64,000 nucleotides of DNA, from assembly GCA_947179485.1 (NCBI GenBank), contig OX359245.1, forward strand, positions 60,561,067 to 60,625,066. Reading direction: 5' to 3'. A model generated the notes under the pieces. The model did no database searches and was not told where the DNA came from. It worked only from the letters and a program-made list of their open reading frames with translations. This document shows, piece by piece, positions 1 to 12,448 of the stretch. Made by a program: the position numbers and the translations under genes. Each line of letters starts with the position of its first letter. The first letter of the stretch is position 1. This DNA is from Allacma fusca. Its lineage: Eukaryota; Arthropoda; Collembola; Symphypleona; Sminthuridae.

Positions 1-3000
1 TATCAAATCTTCCTATAAGGTATGTTCAATTTCAAGGGCCTGGAAATCTTGAGGGGGGAATATTGTCCCCCCCCCAGTTTTATACGGAGAGTCTAAGAGG
101 GACAATCAGTTGTGTTGTCCTCCCTACTTTTTACACGAGTTCAGTAATGTAAGCCACACATCTTTGTGAAAATGAAACCCAAGGTTAAAGAACTGTACCT
201 AACACTGGTAATGCTTTTATTATTTTATTAAATTTTTATTATTTCGTGTTAAATTTAATACGTAAAACTAGATGTACATACATATGTATATCTGTACATG
301 CAAGGAAATAATTTCTCGCCTCCCCCACTTCGATTTACGTTAATTGATAAACATGATGTGCATACAAGCCTGTAATTATTACGTATACGTGAGAACCAAA
401 CCTTAATGTAAACATCTGTAATCTGAGATCATTGCGAGTCATGGGCGAATGCCTACAGGACCTTAAGAAACAATTACAAAAACTACAAATACACTCCGAT
501 TTACGTGGATAATAATTGTATAAAATATAATCATTGTGTAAATTCCAAACCTTTATAGTCGAAATTCCTTACAAGGGGTCCCTTCTAATGTCAATGCATT
601 GTATATAAGAACTTCCACAAACTAAAAACTGAAACAAGATTAATTAATCAGAGACTTCCAGCATGCAACAAAAAATGCCAATAAATTATTCGACTACAAT
701 AATTTAGTAATTAGAGCAATATACATAGTTAATAAAAACCGTATTGTGTTATCTACAAACGTAAATACATATCGTGGTTTGTCCATGAGCAAACGGGCAA
801 ACAATTTTGTACATATCAATCCCTGTTTACCACAATATATTTTTTCTTTCAAGCTTAAACTCACGACTTCAAAGCGGTAAGTTTTGTTGCTTTTAGTAGT
901 TGTATTTACACGGGGATATATATAGATATATAATTACATATATACAATACAGGATAAAGGGCTGCATAAAACACGTTTTTGGGAGTAATGAAATGTCAAA
1001 TGCAAGTACATTTCTCATCTAATTGCAAAAGTGGTTTGGGAACATGCATACTGTTGTGCGGTTAAAAGAGGAAGCCTATTTGTCTAAGGAAAATAAGCCC
1101 GAAGTAATTATTATTTTATCATTAGCTCGCGCTACTAGAGCTTTGATAGAAACGTGTACTTACACTCAGACCTTCTGATGAATATATGAATGAGAAAAAA
1201 CTGTTCTGGGAAATTGGTTAGTTTGCCGTTATAGTCCAATGCTGCAGCAGAAATATTTTTCCACCAACGTAAGTGCTTGTAACTCCACTCAATCATATAT
1301 TCTTCCCATTACTAGGAACAGTGCATATATGTATATATGTTGTCATTTAGATCCTGTGCTAGGTTTAACTTTATTCACTCATTATTCCTACCAGCAGAAT
1401 ATAATAATAACATTGGCAGAAATCAACACTCATTGCCTCAGTTCCATTGTAAGGCAAGTATTTTTCCCACATATTTTTTACCAACGGCTTTACAAACCAC
1501 AATGTGGTTAGATTAGAAGTTAGTATTTTAAGCCGGAATTTCCTCAAATTATATTCCTCCCAAAGTTGAAATGAAACCATTCATGTATGAGTGATGTCCT
1601 GAGTTACAGCAAGCTTCTTCTCAAAAAAGCTGGAGAAATTGAGGTAAATCTTCCGTTTTCGTTTGCAAAAAAAAATAAGTACCTAAATAAGTCTAATTGT
1701 AAACTATGTATATTTAAATGATAGCTGTGTAAAGAAAAATAAATAGAGTATAAACCTGACCCAGGGATTGAATCCTAATTTATAAATTAATTGAAATCAT
1801 TTATCTAAATTTTTAGAGTGCGAAGTTGTATGCCGGCTCCAAAATTTGAAAGAATAATTATTGCAATTCCCCTGCAGGGGTGTTGGAGCTAACTCGTTCT
1901 GAGTAAAAAGGCAAGATTATGGTTGTGATGGTAGTGACGAGCTGAAAAATCATTCTCGGAGCCGGCTATCAAAGAATACTTTGCTTGCAATTTGGAATTA
2001 ACTGAAGCAGGAGTTGGATCTGATGAAATTGGAATTGTTGCAAAAAACGCTAAATTCATAATTGGCAAAATTTTTAATTAAATGCAGCTAAAAACGTAAG
2101 AGTCGAGAAGGAGGATATTTGAAATTTTGCAGAAGGACACAAATTTGCCATTTTAATAAAATAATTAAATTTTATAATCCAATTTTTTATATTTGAGCTT
2201 ACTTTTTTTTTGAAAATTGTGAATATACTGGCCTTCGCCTTTTGAAGTTATTACACTTATTTTGATTGCTTTTATGCAATATCGATTTATCTAAAACACA
2301 GTAGCCAATTTCTAAGCATGTGATGTGGAATTAAAAATTAAATAATGATGTATGTATTTTTTTACCAGAAAAATTAAGCAGATACAAACCAATCGAGATG
2401 TCAATTTTTGATGATTAAGGGCAAGCAATTATGGAATACCAGTCGAGAGAAATCAAAATCAGTTTGTAACCAATACTCCCGATGAAAAATATTACCAGAA
2501 ACCAAAACTTGTCTTTGATTACTGTTCCAGTATCGAATGCATGCCAATCAAATACATCAAAACTGGCGACCTGTGCAATACTATGGGAAGTGCCACATTA
2601 ATCAGTAATGGGTTAAATCAGTCAATCATGTCTTACCACCCTAGAGGAAATTCGAATAAAAAAGCTATTCACTAGGAGATCTTTCGTGCTGGACGACGCG
2701 GATTCTATGTCACGTTAAGATGTCATCGCTAGTCAGCCTCCATGTGTAAGCTGTTTTCTGTGTTGATTCTTACGGATTTCAATGGCAATTGGAATTCAGA
2801 AATGTAGAATATTTGGATGCTGATTCTCAATAGAAGCAGGTAATTTGTGTGTAATTACTCGGCTTCATAATCATCAGTTACCGTAACAATATTCACTTTT
2901 GAAGGTCTCAATATAGAACTTAAACCCATTTTTCTTAGATTTACTGATGAGAAACTGAGGCTGCCATAAGCTAAAGAAAAACCTTGGAATAGTTGCCAAC

Positions 3001-3888
3001 AAATGTTTAGAATCCTATTGAAACGTGGGCTGTACACTGCGAATGACCTAATATCCAGGTCATATTGGGATGCTCGTCTTGATGATGTTGGTTACGGGGA
3101 AGAACAGATTTTGTTGTCAATAACTTTAAAAATTGATGACTTTAATGGAAAATAGTGATCAAAGTGATGGTTAAGAAGTTATATTCTTCCATCTTCATTT
3201 TGGCCGGAACATTGACATTTTAACAAAGGTTAGTTGTTAGCATATGTAGCAATTAATTAGCCGTTAATTATTGTTAGTTACTTGTAATTGAGTTATAATC
3301 GGTGTATTTACACCATCCTTGGTAAATTAACATTAGGAATCTGAGTGCATGATAACAAACGTTGCGCAAGTAAATGTCAAATTAATAGCCAAACCGGATA
3401 TCAAAATTATTGGGGTATTTTAATTACACTTTTTACTGTTAAATATTTGTGGTCACAATCAATCCGGCAAATGCACTCACTGAACCAGAAATATTGTGAA
3501 ACACTTTGATTAGGGTGTTATAAATATTTTAGTTTAAAGATGATTTCGCTGAATAAAAAGTAATGTATATTAGATTGTGTAGATGTTATAGTTGATAATT
3601 TAGTAGGAAAGTTAGTCGTTTACACAGATTGTCTATTCTTAAGTTTTAAAAGATTGTAACGGCTTCGTGCGCCCATATTTGTGACTTACGAAATTTGCTG
3701 ATCAGTAGTACAGTTATGTAGGCATGTGTGCAAAGTGTCATGGTAATTTATTTTGACGTGGGGTCATAAAATATATATAGGATATATTTAATTTATAAAA
3801 ACTATGGATGACCAGCGCTTGTAGTAAAACAAATAGTGAGCAAGTGAGAGCAAAGTGATATCACGAAGCGTAAAAACCAAAACGAGTA
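1..3888. other. Non-genic AT-rich stretch
   Basis: No convincing gene is visible on either strand. Open frames are short (under 95 codons), AT-driven and lack recognisable motifs or paired splice sites. A C-run lies near position 66. Around 2460-2670 the plus strand has a roughly 70-codon open stretch that looks faintly protein-like but I could not assign it. Exons of a gene lying mostly outside the window cannot be excluded. Confidence 0.6.
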
Positions 3889-4236
3889 AGGGGCCGTACA
3901 AATATAACGTTATCAAAGATTGGACGATTTTGAAAGCATGTATGACTATTGTTAACAGAGTTAGGTTTTGCTGAGATGACCACCCACTGTTAACGTTATC
4001 CTTGTATCGTCAGGACCGCCATGACTTACGATGGCGTACTACTACCAGTTTTAGACGACTGTAGGTATTAAGCATTATATATGTATTTCCGGGAAAGGTA
4101 CTTTCATGAATATTTATACCGACATTTGTGTTAACGTTATCATATGGATTTCTGACCTATGTGTGTAGTTACAATGGTTAGACTTTCCCAGTTTGACGAC
4201 CCACCTCATTGATAACGTTATATTTGTACGACCCCT
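3889..4236. mobile_element. 348-bp MITE with ~28-bp terminal inverted repeats
   Basis: The left end begins AGGGGCCGTACAAATATAAC and the right end, read on the other strand, begins AGGGGTCGTACAAATATAAC. The two arms match over about 28 bases with one mismatch. There is no coding capacity, as expected of a non-autonomous DNA transposon. A second, more diverged copy of its right half lies at about 46720-46861. The target-site duplication is not clear (a TA is possible), so the superfamily is unassigned. Confidence 0.75.
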
Positions 4237-5267
4237 AACTGTAAATAATTCGTTTGTATTTGCTGAGCTTTCAACAAAACATATGCACACATTTATAGTG
4301 AAAATTCTAAATTTATTTAAATTTAGTGTATATTTATTTATGTAGTCACTGAGTCATTTACATGCATGCGCTGTAAAACTGATGAAAACGTTTGCTGTAG
4401 AGTTAGACATAAAATTTTACAATAGGTGGCGGATGCTGTTTTCTCAGTGTCAGTAGATATGCATACACTGAAGGGTGAAATAGGCTATTGATAGTATGTA
4501 AAGACATCGAAGATTAAAGCAACTGCTTCTGGAAAACAGTGCTAGCAATGAGTAAGTTTGACGCAATAAATCAACTACAATTATAACGACTAAAAGGTGA
4601 TGATGTAAAGGAATGACCAGCAGGTTGTAAAATAGTTGTGGGGTTTCAACTCTTCCGAGCTATGTATGTTTATTGGGTTTGACCTGAATGCTTATTGTTG
4701 TAGCAAGCAGGGAGTTTTCAATAGGCTGGAGCAAGCTGAATGTGACTTAAGTAGTGTTGGTCGCTGGTGGGAGTGCTCCACATCGATTTAAATGCAGGTT
4801 CAATTCATATTTTAGAGAATATTTTAAAAACCAAACAACGAGTTATAGTTAACGCATTAAAAAATAAGTTCCGGTTTTTGGTGTTTGTGCAAATGCTCCT
4901 GCCTTTAAAGCCCTCGTTTCTTGTTTTCTGTTTGTACTTTGTTTCCTTAACTATATCAATAGTTGTGGTACAAATGCTCCCCTTGCGGTACCCATAGCTA
5001 TATCGACCACTGATCTATGCGCCACTTTCCCACGAAAAGTTTAGTTATCCAATCTGTATTACTTAATTTGAGTCTAATTATGTCCACATTCATGTAACCA
5101 AAATTAATTTGAACAAGTTGGAGTACGTCATTAGAATGTTATGTCAAGCTGTACAGCAAGGACTCATTTTACTGGTTACATAAGACACCAAACTTATATA
5201 ATGAATTCCGGAAGAGAAACTTCTAATTACTAAACACGTGATAGACAAGCTAGGTTCTAAATGTTGT
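4237..5267. other. Non-genic stretch
   Basis: I see no gene or clear repeat here. A 76-codon frame at 4767-4997 has no recognisable features and is probably chance. Confidence 0.6.
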
Positions 5268-6328
5268 ATGTGGCTGAGGCGAGAAGTATCGCTGGGTGAG
5301 TTCTACTTTCCCGGCCACAAAATGACCTTCCACCTTCCACTCACCCATATATTAACACTATAATACATAAGTAACTTCCACCACCCACCAAACTTCCACT
5401 TGACCTTCCACCGGACTTTCCATCTAACCTCCCACCTTCCCCTTGATCATTCCACCTGACCTTCCACCTTCCCCTTGATCATTCCACCTGACCTTCCACT
5501 TTCCCCTTGATCATTCCACCTGACCTTCCACGTGACTACCTACATTACCCATACAGACTCTGTAGCCTGGCTTTGACAATATTTACAAATAGCTAACTAA
5601 AAACGTAATATAATGCCTCCCTACATGAGTTACTGCATGACCGAAGCTCATTTCGTTTGTGCCTATTCATCTAGAAAATGACAGTCTGGATCAATTTCGG
5701 TGTGTTAACTTATGTTTCGCATTTTTATCACGAAGGTTAAAACACTAGACTGTTTTAAGTTAAAACTAACTCATGTAATTAACTATAAAAATGCAGCTTA
5801 CCTTTGAGAAAACAAGTTACTGTTACAAAATCATTATACTGATATGTACAAGTATGATGGTCAGATTTCGATGTTATTGTATAGAATTATGTCAAAGGAA
5901 TGCTAAAAATCAACCATTCGAAAGGGCTCAGTTGCCGTAATTACCGGTGAACTGATTTTTAACAAAATTTTTAAAATGTTTTTAGCAAATTTCGTAAAAA
6001 CTTACGATTAATGGCATGACGAAAACTTTAGCGCTGCGACTTACTTTTCCCAATAAATTAAAACGCTGATTTACGGTTTGAATAGTCGCATACAGTGGAC
6101 GCATTAACTATCTCCAGTTCGCACTTTGTGTTTCACCCACCAGAACACAGAGGGTTATGTTAATTAACATGGGTAAAGATTTGGAAGGTAAACAATCCGT
6201 AAAATTTTGGTGGAATGTCAAGTGGAAGGTCAAGTGGAAGGTCTAGTGGAAGGTGGAAATCCTGGTGGAAGGTGGAAGGTCATTTTGTGGCCGAGAAAGT
6301 AGAACTCAGCCGTATCGCTCAGCTACAT
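5268..6328. mobile_element. Non-autonomous DNA element with ~60-bp TIRs and CTTCCAC-rich subterminal arrays
   Basis: Positions 5268-5340 are an imperfect inverted repeat of 6260-6328. Both arms carry the block CTACTTTCcCGGCCACAAAA, with one substitution, and then run into CTTCCAC/GTGGAAG arrays. The left array contains three 32-bp tandem units (5436-5531). The right array is a shorter inverted counterpart (6210-6270). No transposase frame is present, so this is a roughly 1.06-kb non-autonomous element. The exact ends are uncertain by several bases because no target-site duplication is obvious. Confidence 0.75.
5436..5531. repeat. 32-bp tandem repeat, three copies
   Basis: The unit starts CTTCCCCTTGATCATTCCAC and recurs at a 32-base period with few differences. 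It lies in the left subterminal part of the inverted-repeat element described above. Confidence 0.85.
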
Positions 6329-6658
6329 GTAAACGGGAATTTTACTGTTACTGGAAATTCCTGCATTTAGGGAATTCCATCTTCGCTTACACTACAAACA
6401 TCAAAGCAGTTTTATAAATATTCCATGCTTGTATTTAATTGCAACTATTTTTATAGAACTTTATTACTAAAAGCGGATGTGTCTCAATTTATTTGATTGT
6501 ACTGAATTACTGAATTGACATTTGAGTTGTGTCTGGGGTGAAAACTAATATTTATATTGACCATTTTGACACCTGATTAAATAAAGATAATAATAATAAT
6601 AATAATAGACCGCATAGACAGACTAGTTTCTAAATGTGGTTTATAGTTTCCAGTTTGG
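6329..6658. other. Non-genic spacer with AAT microsatellite and imperfect direct repeat
   Basis: An (AAT)n tract of about 19 bases lies at 6588-6606. Positions 6318-6390 and 6657-6727 share blocks such as GCTACATrTAAACG and GGGAATTCC in the same orientation, an imperfect direct repeat of unknown origin. The expected 3' LTR of the decayed element to the right was not found here. Confidence 0.5.
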
Positions 6659-7283
6659 CTACATATAAACGAAAACATTGTTGTGATAATAAATTACTGT
6701 ATGGACGGGAATTCCGTCTTTGCTACAATAATGGTTGCCTGGGTTACACATAAAGTATTTACAGATTACTGGGTCGCCTCCACATTGTCCCATTTCAGAG
6801 TTGACTTCTTGACAGTTTCCAGAACGATTGTTAAATGTGAATTGCAATTGGGTTTACTGTCGAAGGTGTAAGGAGGACAGTGGATATACTTTATTTTTAA
6901 TTGCGGTGATTGGAAAGTATTTAACCTCTTCAATAAAATGTTTGCAGGTGTTGAATATATAGTCTCCGACTGCACAAAAATTTGTCGGAGTGCCTGAGGT
7001 TTTCAATAATGAGTCATTTGTGGATACTTCCTCTGCATGACAGTCCAATTGATCTCATTCCAATTTTTTTCCATTTGGGACAGGCGTCTTCTGGTTGAAG
7101 GCAGGCAGTTGCTCCAGTGTTTAAGCTCCTGGTACACAGGAATTTCATAGTAGGTGTACCACTGATATTTGCATGGTGGAAAATAGATACCATTTTAGGT
7201 TTGGTATATGAGTCAACTTCACTATGTTTTATCATGAGGAAAAGAACGAGCAGTGTTGTTTGACATGTTAGTTTACAAGTCAT
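6659..7283 (-). pseudogene. Env (first glycoprotein) remnant of decayed BEL/Pao element 2
   Basis: Three overlapping minus-strand frames (7283-7014, 7048-6854 and 6847-6659) together match the first-glycoprotein region of the intact polyprotein at 14315-24823. Shared patterns include VGDY followed by a conserved Cys, the EEV segment, and a run of spaced cysteines around GDxVxCxxxxCNP. Frameshifts between the three pieces break it. Upstream on the same strand lies the integrase remnant, with only about 280 bases between them. The identification rests on visible similarity to the intact copy in this window. Confidence 0.85.
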
Positions 7284-7559
7284 GGAAACGCCTTTCGGTA
7301 TTGTTTATGCATAGATTATTACATTTAAGCACGGTAATGTCCAAGTGAGAGCGTCACATACCCAGATGATATTCTTGTGTACATACGCTATAGGAATCAC
7401 GGTTTGTATAGTCAATGCTGGCATATAACACGTGATTATCGGCGTCCTATGGCCTTCCTGACTTTAATCACATGGTATAATATTGCAATATAACATGTAA
7501 TTATAGTTATTATGGGCACCATTATTTTGCAAAAGAATCATCATTACTCAAGGTTATCC

Positions 7560-8216
7560 CCTTAATTGATCTATTGGTAGATTGCACTCCTTAAAGAAGG
7601 ATTTGTAGGCGAATTTTCCCATGCTCCCGTAAGTGTGGTATGATGAACCCCTAACGTTAATCCTCATTGGATCCTTTGGAATTGGCCCAGACGATTGACG
7701 TTGGGGGTGGTCATGTCATCGTCTGGTGTCCACAAAAAGGATGTGCCCACAAGGAAATGAGCGGAGGTAAGAGCTTCAAGATCGAGAGGGTCTGTAGCCA
7801 TTATGGTAAGTGGCCTGGAGTTGACCAATGCTTCAGTGAAGATAAGTAGTAAGTAAGTTTGAAATTTATCATAATTGTATGTAACTTGATCCACAGTTTT
7901 CTTGAGGTAAATCTTGACCAACTTCACGTAAGGTTCCGATACTCCTCTTTGGTGAGGTTCCCTTAGAGGGATGAAGTGTTAGTTTATCTTCTCTAATTGT
8001 ATGTCGGAAAGAATCTTGTCCTGGGCTTCTTGTAATTCCATGAGTGACTCTACTGTCGTATTAATGTAGTTGTTCGCTCCAACAACGTTCCAATAATTTT
8101 CGGAGTATATTGCTGATGGTATAACGTGTCTAGCCATAAATCTGCGTAAAGCAAGACGAAATCCTTGATAGGTCATTGAGCTGACCAGCTCCAGATGTAT
8201 GGCTCTAGATAAAGTA
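7560..8216 (-). pseudogene. Integrase remnant of BEL/Pao element 2
   Basis: Two frames match the integrase of the intact element. The first (8176-7979) carries LALRRFMAR and VGANNYI, and the Asp of the core SDN motif is replaced (SENYWN). The second (7927-7664) carries EALVNSRPLT and DLEALTSAHFLVGTS. A weaker match to the C-terminal integrase-associated segment follows down to about 7560. The piece holding the catalytic Glu is lost at the break between the frames. It is inactive. Confidence 0.9.
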
Positions 8217-8819
8217 GTAAAGATGAGTTAATTTTAAAAATCTTGCGAAGCTTCACTCTTTGTAAAGGAACCAAAGTAGCCAATATTTGTATCCACGACG
8301 ATATATTCTCAAGTTATTGAATAATAGTGCGGGTGGCTGCTTTTTTCATTGCCAAAACGACCTTTTCTCCATTCCAGTTGTAGTAATTTCTTCCAGAGTA
8401 ATGATATTCGGGATTTCATAAATGTTAAGAAAGATGAAAAAGAACTTGTTTTATTGTGAGCAGTAACGGAGATTTGTTATTGTCAGAAAATACATGAGAA
8501 ATTTTATATTGCGAAAACGAATATGTGGGATTCTACCTAATAAAGTGATAACAGTTCATTGAACCTTATGACCGGGAAAGATAAATCCAGAAATAAAAAT
8601 TAAATGGGAATATAGTGGATTAAAGATCCTTGGCCAGGAAAAAAATAATATAATTAAAAAATGGAAAGTAAAAATATAGAAAGAGAACGCATGTGAGCGG
8701 TTCCACTCATCCAATTCCAGAGGAAAACACTCATTGTGTGAGCATCGAGAGGAAACCGCATTGTTCTCTCGTTCTCTCACATAATTACACATAATTTCCT
8801 AACTTTCAATAATAAGTGT
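8217..8819. other. Unassigned interior of decayed element 2
   Basis: By position this should hold RNase H and the integrase zinc region, but I recognise only scattered similarity. A 78-codon minus frame (8556-8792) looks like chance. Confidence 0.4.
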
Positions 8820-9574
8820 GTAGTCTTAGCCGGTGGGTCCATTCCACTATAATTCGTGTGCAGATAGTTCATTAGGAGAAACATCTCTGGAGGCACAGTT
8901 AGGGGATTGTCCTCGTACGTGGTGCTATTGTAAAGATTCGGACTGCTCGTGAATATGTTATATCCTATTGGCTACATAAATTTTCCAGCGAGTAGGGGAT
9001 GATTGTATCCAATGAAGTACTATTATTTATTCCAACCAATAGTGGGAAGGATGGATGGGTACGTTCCAAGTAACACGGACATGGTATACGAGTTGTGCAA
9101 GTAATACCGCACATTGAAGTTCCAGCTTCAGCAGTTGAGTACATTGAGGGGTGCTACACTTGATTTTGCAACCACCAGTCGTGATGTTACCTGGTGATTA
9201 TGTACTCCTCTCATATATACTACTGCGGAGTATGCCTTTTACTAGCTTTGGAGAAACCGTGTAATTCGTAGACATTGTCGTCTACATATTGGAGGTAATA
9301 TGGAATTGGGATGGATTACATAATCATTAAATGGAAGCATAATTAATCCATAATGTTTGGAAGTCTTCGGGGAAACCTTGATCCCATTCAAGTTCTGGTG
9401 TGCAACTACCTCGCATTAGGATTTTTGCTTCGATTGTTGTTGGAGACAACCATCCTATTGGGTGGTATATTTTTGATATTTCAGATAATTACGTTCGTTC
9501 TGTGTGAGATTTCTCCCATTAAATTGTGCCGTAGAAGGAAAAAAATCTGTTTCGGGGTTCCAGCGAAGCCTTAG
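8820..9574 (+). pseudogene. Inverted Env-like remnant (glycoprotein with membrane anchor)
   Basis: On the plus strand, opposite to the surrounding pol remnants, frames broken by stops contain Cys-rich stretches (LGDCPRTWCYCKDSDCS near 8890-8960 and IEGCYT near 9135-9165) that recall the Cys patterns of the intact Env. A frame at 9353-9574 has a long hydrophobic segment followed by a basic CRRRKK tail, as expected for a glycoprotein anchor and cytoplasmic tail. It is probably a piece of another element inserted in inverse orientation. The similarity is weak, so alternatives remain open. Confidence 0.4.
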
Positions 9575-9830
9575 CATCTACGCAGTATCGGATTCGTCGA
9601 TGCTTATAGTAGCTCCATTGTTCTAATGCAAAATGAGCCGATGAGAGCATCTGGATAAATTGATTCTGTAGTTCTAGGGCGGCAGCTTCGTCCTTCACTA
9701 AAGCTATGAGGTCATTCATATAGAAGTTCTGGTGAACTGTTTCGTCGGCTTTCAGGTAATTGCCCCTTTCGTCTTCCGCTACTTGACTTGCGGCAAGTCC
9801 GAAAAGGCGCTGGAGAGGTCCCAAATGGAA
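9519..9830 (-). pseudogene. Reverse transcriptase palm remnant of element 2
   Basis: The frame 9824-9519 aligns with the RT palm of the intact copy. The YMDD catalytic box is present as YMND, and FIQMLSSAHFALEQWS matches LIQMLATAHFSLRKWS. The loss of one catalytic Asp and the short frame show that it is dead. Confidence 0.9.
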
Positions 9831-9927
9831 TTACTGTCATTCGGAAGCTCTCCAGGGGTTGGGATGGCGTAGGTCTCTAAAAAATGCGTTTGAAATGTCT
9901 GGCATCTGGATCCACTGAAATCTGATG

Positions 9928-10344
9928 TTACATTTTTTTGATGTCACCCACTAATGCTACTTCTCGTTCACGGAAGCGGAGTAATTGGTCAAAAAGTTTT
10001 AGTTCCACTGTCGGCCAGCGGACATGATATTTACCATTATCTAACCGGACCGTATTAATCTTGTAATGGTTTTCGCAGATCTGCTCCTGTTCCATTAATG
10101 CCTTAGGCAAAGGAATTTCTTCAATATGCCAGAATTTTTCTATATCAAATTCAATTTGTTTAGACAGGTACACAACAAGATCTTGATTGACACGTTGAGC
10201 TGGAATGTCTCCAAAATCAGTGGAGTACGCCAAAGGGCGGATGAGAATTGGAGTCTGAATCACCAATCGAATATAACATTTCTTGAATGGCGCTTCCGAA
10301 TCAACTATCAATAATATATTGTTGTATCTGAGGTTTGTGCTCAT
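9928..10344 (-). pseudogene. Protease C-terminal / RT N-terminal remnant of element 2
   Basis: The 138-codon frame matches the stretch of the intact polyprotein between the protease and the RT. Landmarks are AYSTDFG, FDIEKFWxIE, CENHY and VRWP. It then jumps straight to LFDQLLRFREREVALVGDIKxM, which in the intact copy lies over 100 residues further on. It therefore carries an internal deletion as well as flanking breaks. Confidence 0.9.
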
Positions 10345-11829
10345 GGACTACAGTTTCTCGGTGGTTAGCGTTGAGGTTTCTGGATGATGGACTGAAACTC
10401 AGTATATGAAAATGGTTCATTGCCAATGTGGTTGAACCTCCTGGCTATATAACGTTTGAGGGTTTCTAAAAACAGGGTGTTGGAATCCTATTGTATATTT
10501 TCTTCGAGTTTTTTTCCAGATCACTTGTTTAAATCTGCAAAAAATGAACTCAAAATCTTTTTATGTTTAGGGTGCTCGAAAGTTGAAGTTTTTCGGGAGT
10601 TAAGCCCGAAAATCTGTTGAAGAAGTGGCGTCAAATTTAAAGTTGAGTCGCTTCACATAGGTTTTGTGAATGTTTCTGAGAGACCTTGAGGTGATTGTCC
10701 TGATATTCTCTCAGTCCATCGCAATCTTGAAGACATATAAGACCTACGATTAAATGAACGCCTGCGTCTAGCACTCACCTATTTGAATCATTATACGTCT
10801 GTTTTAAGAAGTATATGCCTCTTCTGCGTTTGTGCTTCCATAGTATTGCAGATTCTGCTTTATCACCTTGGGAAATTTGTTGTTCACTTCCCAATAAACA
10901 GATGTAATATTGTTGTTTCGAATATTCTAAGTCTCAACATAACTTATAAATTTGATCGATTGCGGGATGTTTAATTCCAGGGATTTTTGGGTTAGCTGGG
11001 ATGTATTTAGCTAGAGCTTAAAATTCGAACATGGGCAAATAATCAGTTCTTAAAGGTTAACTTGCCGACTAAGTTCACCAGTTTTATCATGAATAATTGA
11101 TATTTGGTTTATTTTAAGTTTACAATTCAAGGGATAATGTTAATTATCTTAACTATAAACTATTATGACCTACTATACCAGTTTCATTGGTTAAACGTAG
11201 TTACAATTCAACGGATAATTTAAAATTATCTTGGATAAGATATTGAAGTTTGTTCTAAATTATGTAAGCGTTATATTTCAAAGGTGGAATGGTATTAATG
11301 AACGTAATCACAAATAAGAAAATGTTTGAAATTGTATGTGGTTGTATTAAGGCAAACAATGCTAATTCCCAACTCATTTCACTGTTCAGTGTTCATGTAC
11401 AATTCCAGTTCCTGATGAGTAATTACCTTGTCAATAACATCTACAACTTTGTAACAACCATGAACCAATTTTTAAATTAATGTGTATATTATAAATATAT
11501 TATTGTGTTCCACAATTCGGACATTAAAGATGGACATTCAGGTTTTAAACAAGTGTTGAATTTGTATAACATATGTATGTATTCTGTCTTGTATTCCTTT
11601 TTTTGTTTTTACGGTTCTTACTTCTGATTAATGTGGTGCTTGTATCTTTGAATATAATTTAATGCTATTTTCTAACACACCTATTAATTTTCTACTATGC
11701 TGTAATATTTTAGTGAATGTGATTTTTGCGTGTCCTCTAGAACTTTTAAAATGCCCTAAACTCATGAGTACAATGCAGTTATGGACTGTATATAGGAGAT
11801 ATGAACCTTTATTGTTTCGTTACATGATC
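10345..11829. other. Eroded gag region of element 2, no readable gene
   Basis: In the intact relative about 4.3 kb of gag and protease would separate the leader frames from the preceding remnant; here only 1.5 kb remains. An Arg/Ser-rich minus-strand stretch near 10620-10770 may be gag. Plus-strand frames at 10783-10974, 11289-11480 and 11662-11904 have no recognisable features. Confidence 0.4.
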
Positions 11830-12448
11830 TTACATCCAAACATTTTGATTGTAAATCTTGTCTCGTGTGTTATCTATGATTTCATAACAATTTTGTATTT
11901 CTGAGTCTACTTCTTGCTTCAGTAATTTTGGGAATTCGATACGTCTGTCGCTGAATTCTACTGCTAAATCGTTGACTTCAAGGGAGTAGTCAACCCAACG
12001 GGAGGTTAAGTTTGGGTGTAGAAGTTCATCTTTTATGGGATGTGTTGTGTCTATCTCAGCTTGTCGATGAAAGAAATCAAGTTTTCCTTTCAGATGAAAA
12101 AGAAACAATAAGAGAGTAATAAGTACAAGAAAGTAATAATAAGAAGGGACGACCATTGGGATGTCTTGGTTTTGGAATTAGGATGTCGTAATATCTGTCT
12201 TCGGGCACAGTTCTGGACCCCAAAAAACGAAAAAGTTGTAGCTGACCTTTTTCCTGGTGACGAAGACCAAAGAACCTAGAGTGGTAGTAATGACGTTGCA
12301 AGTGGCAGTGGTTGACACGAAGGAAGGCGACACAAAGGCAGCTGGTGGGGAACACCGGTGGACAGGACCTCTTCCGGAGTCAGCAGCTGGATGTCCTTTT
12401 GCTCGGAGCACAAGCGGGATGAAACCAAGATGTCGTAAAGAAGACCGT
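11830..12448 (-). pseudogene. Leader and first upstream reading frame of element 2 (diverged)
   Basis: Minus-strand frames at 12411-12178 and 12156-11830 parallel the leader region of element 1 (26650-25898). Both have a Pro/Arg-rich GC-rich section, then a segment spaced like Q-x(n)-HP, then E-rich helices ending near a DxxxDxIYN / DPDNRYN motif. Each frame ends at a good 5' splice site (here GGAT|GTAAGA). Shared protein pattern across such divergence suggests this leader frame is genuinely coding in the family. It is not recognisable as a known domain. Confidence 0.55.

Noticed and set aside
2460-2670. Plus-strand open stretch containing KPKLVFDY, possibly a piggyBac-transposase-like remnant
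   Set aside because: Only one short motif is suggestive. The flanking frame is broken and no second domain landmark follows.
7667-7849. 60-codon plus-strand frame
   Set aside because: It lies exactly antisense to the integrase remnant and is its shadow.
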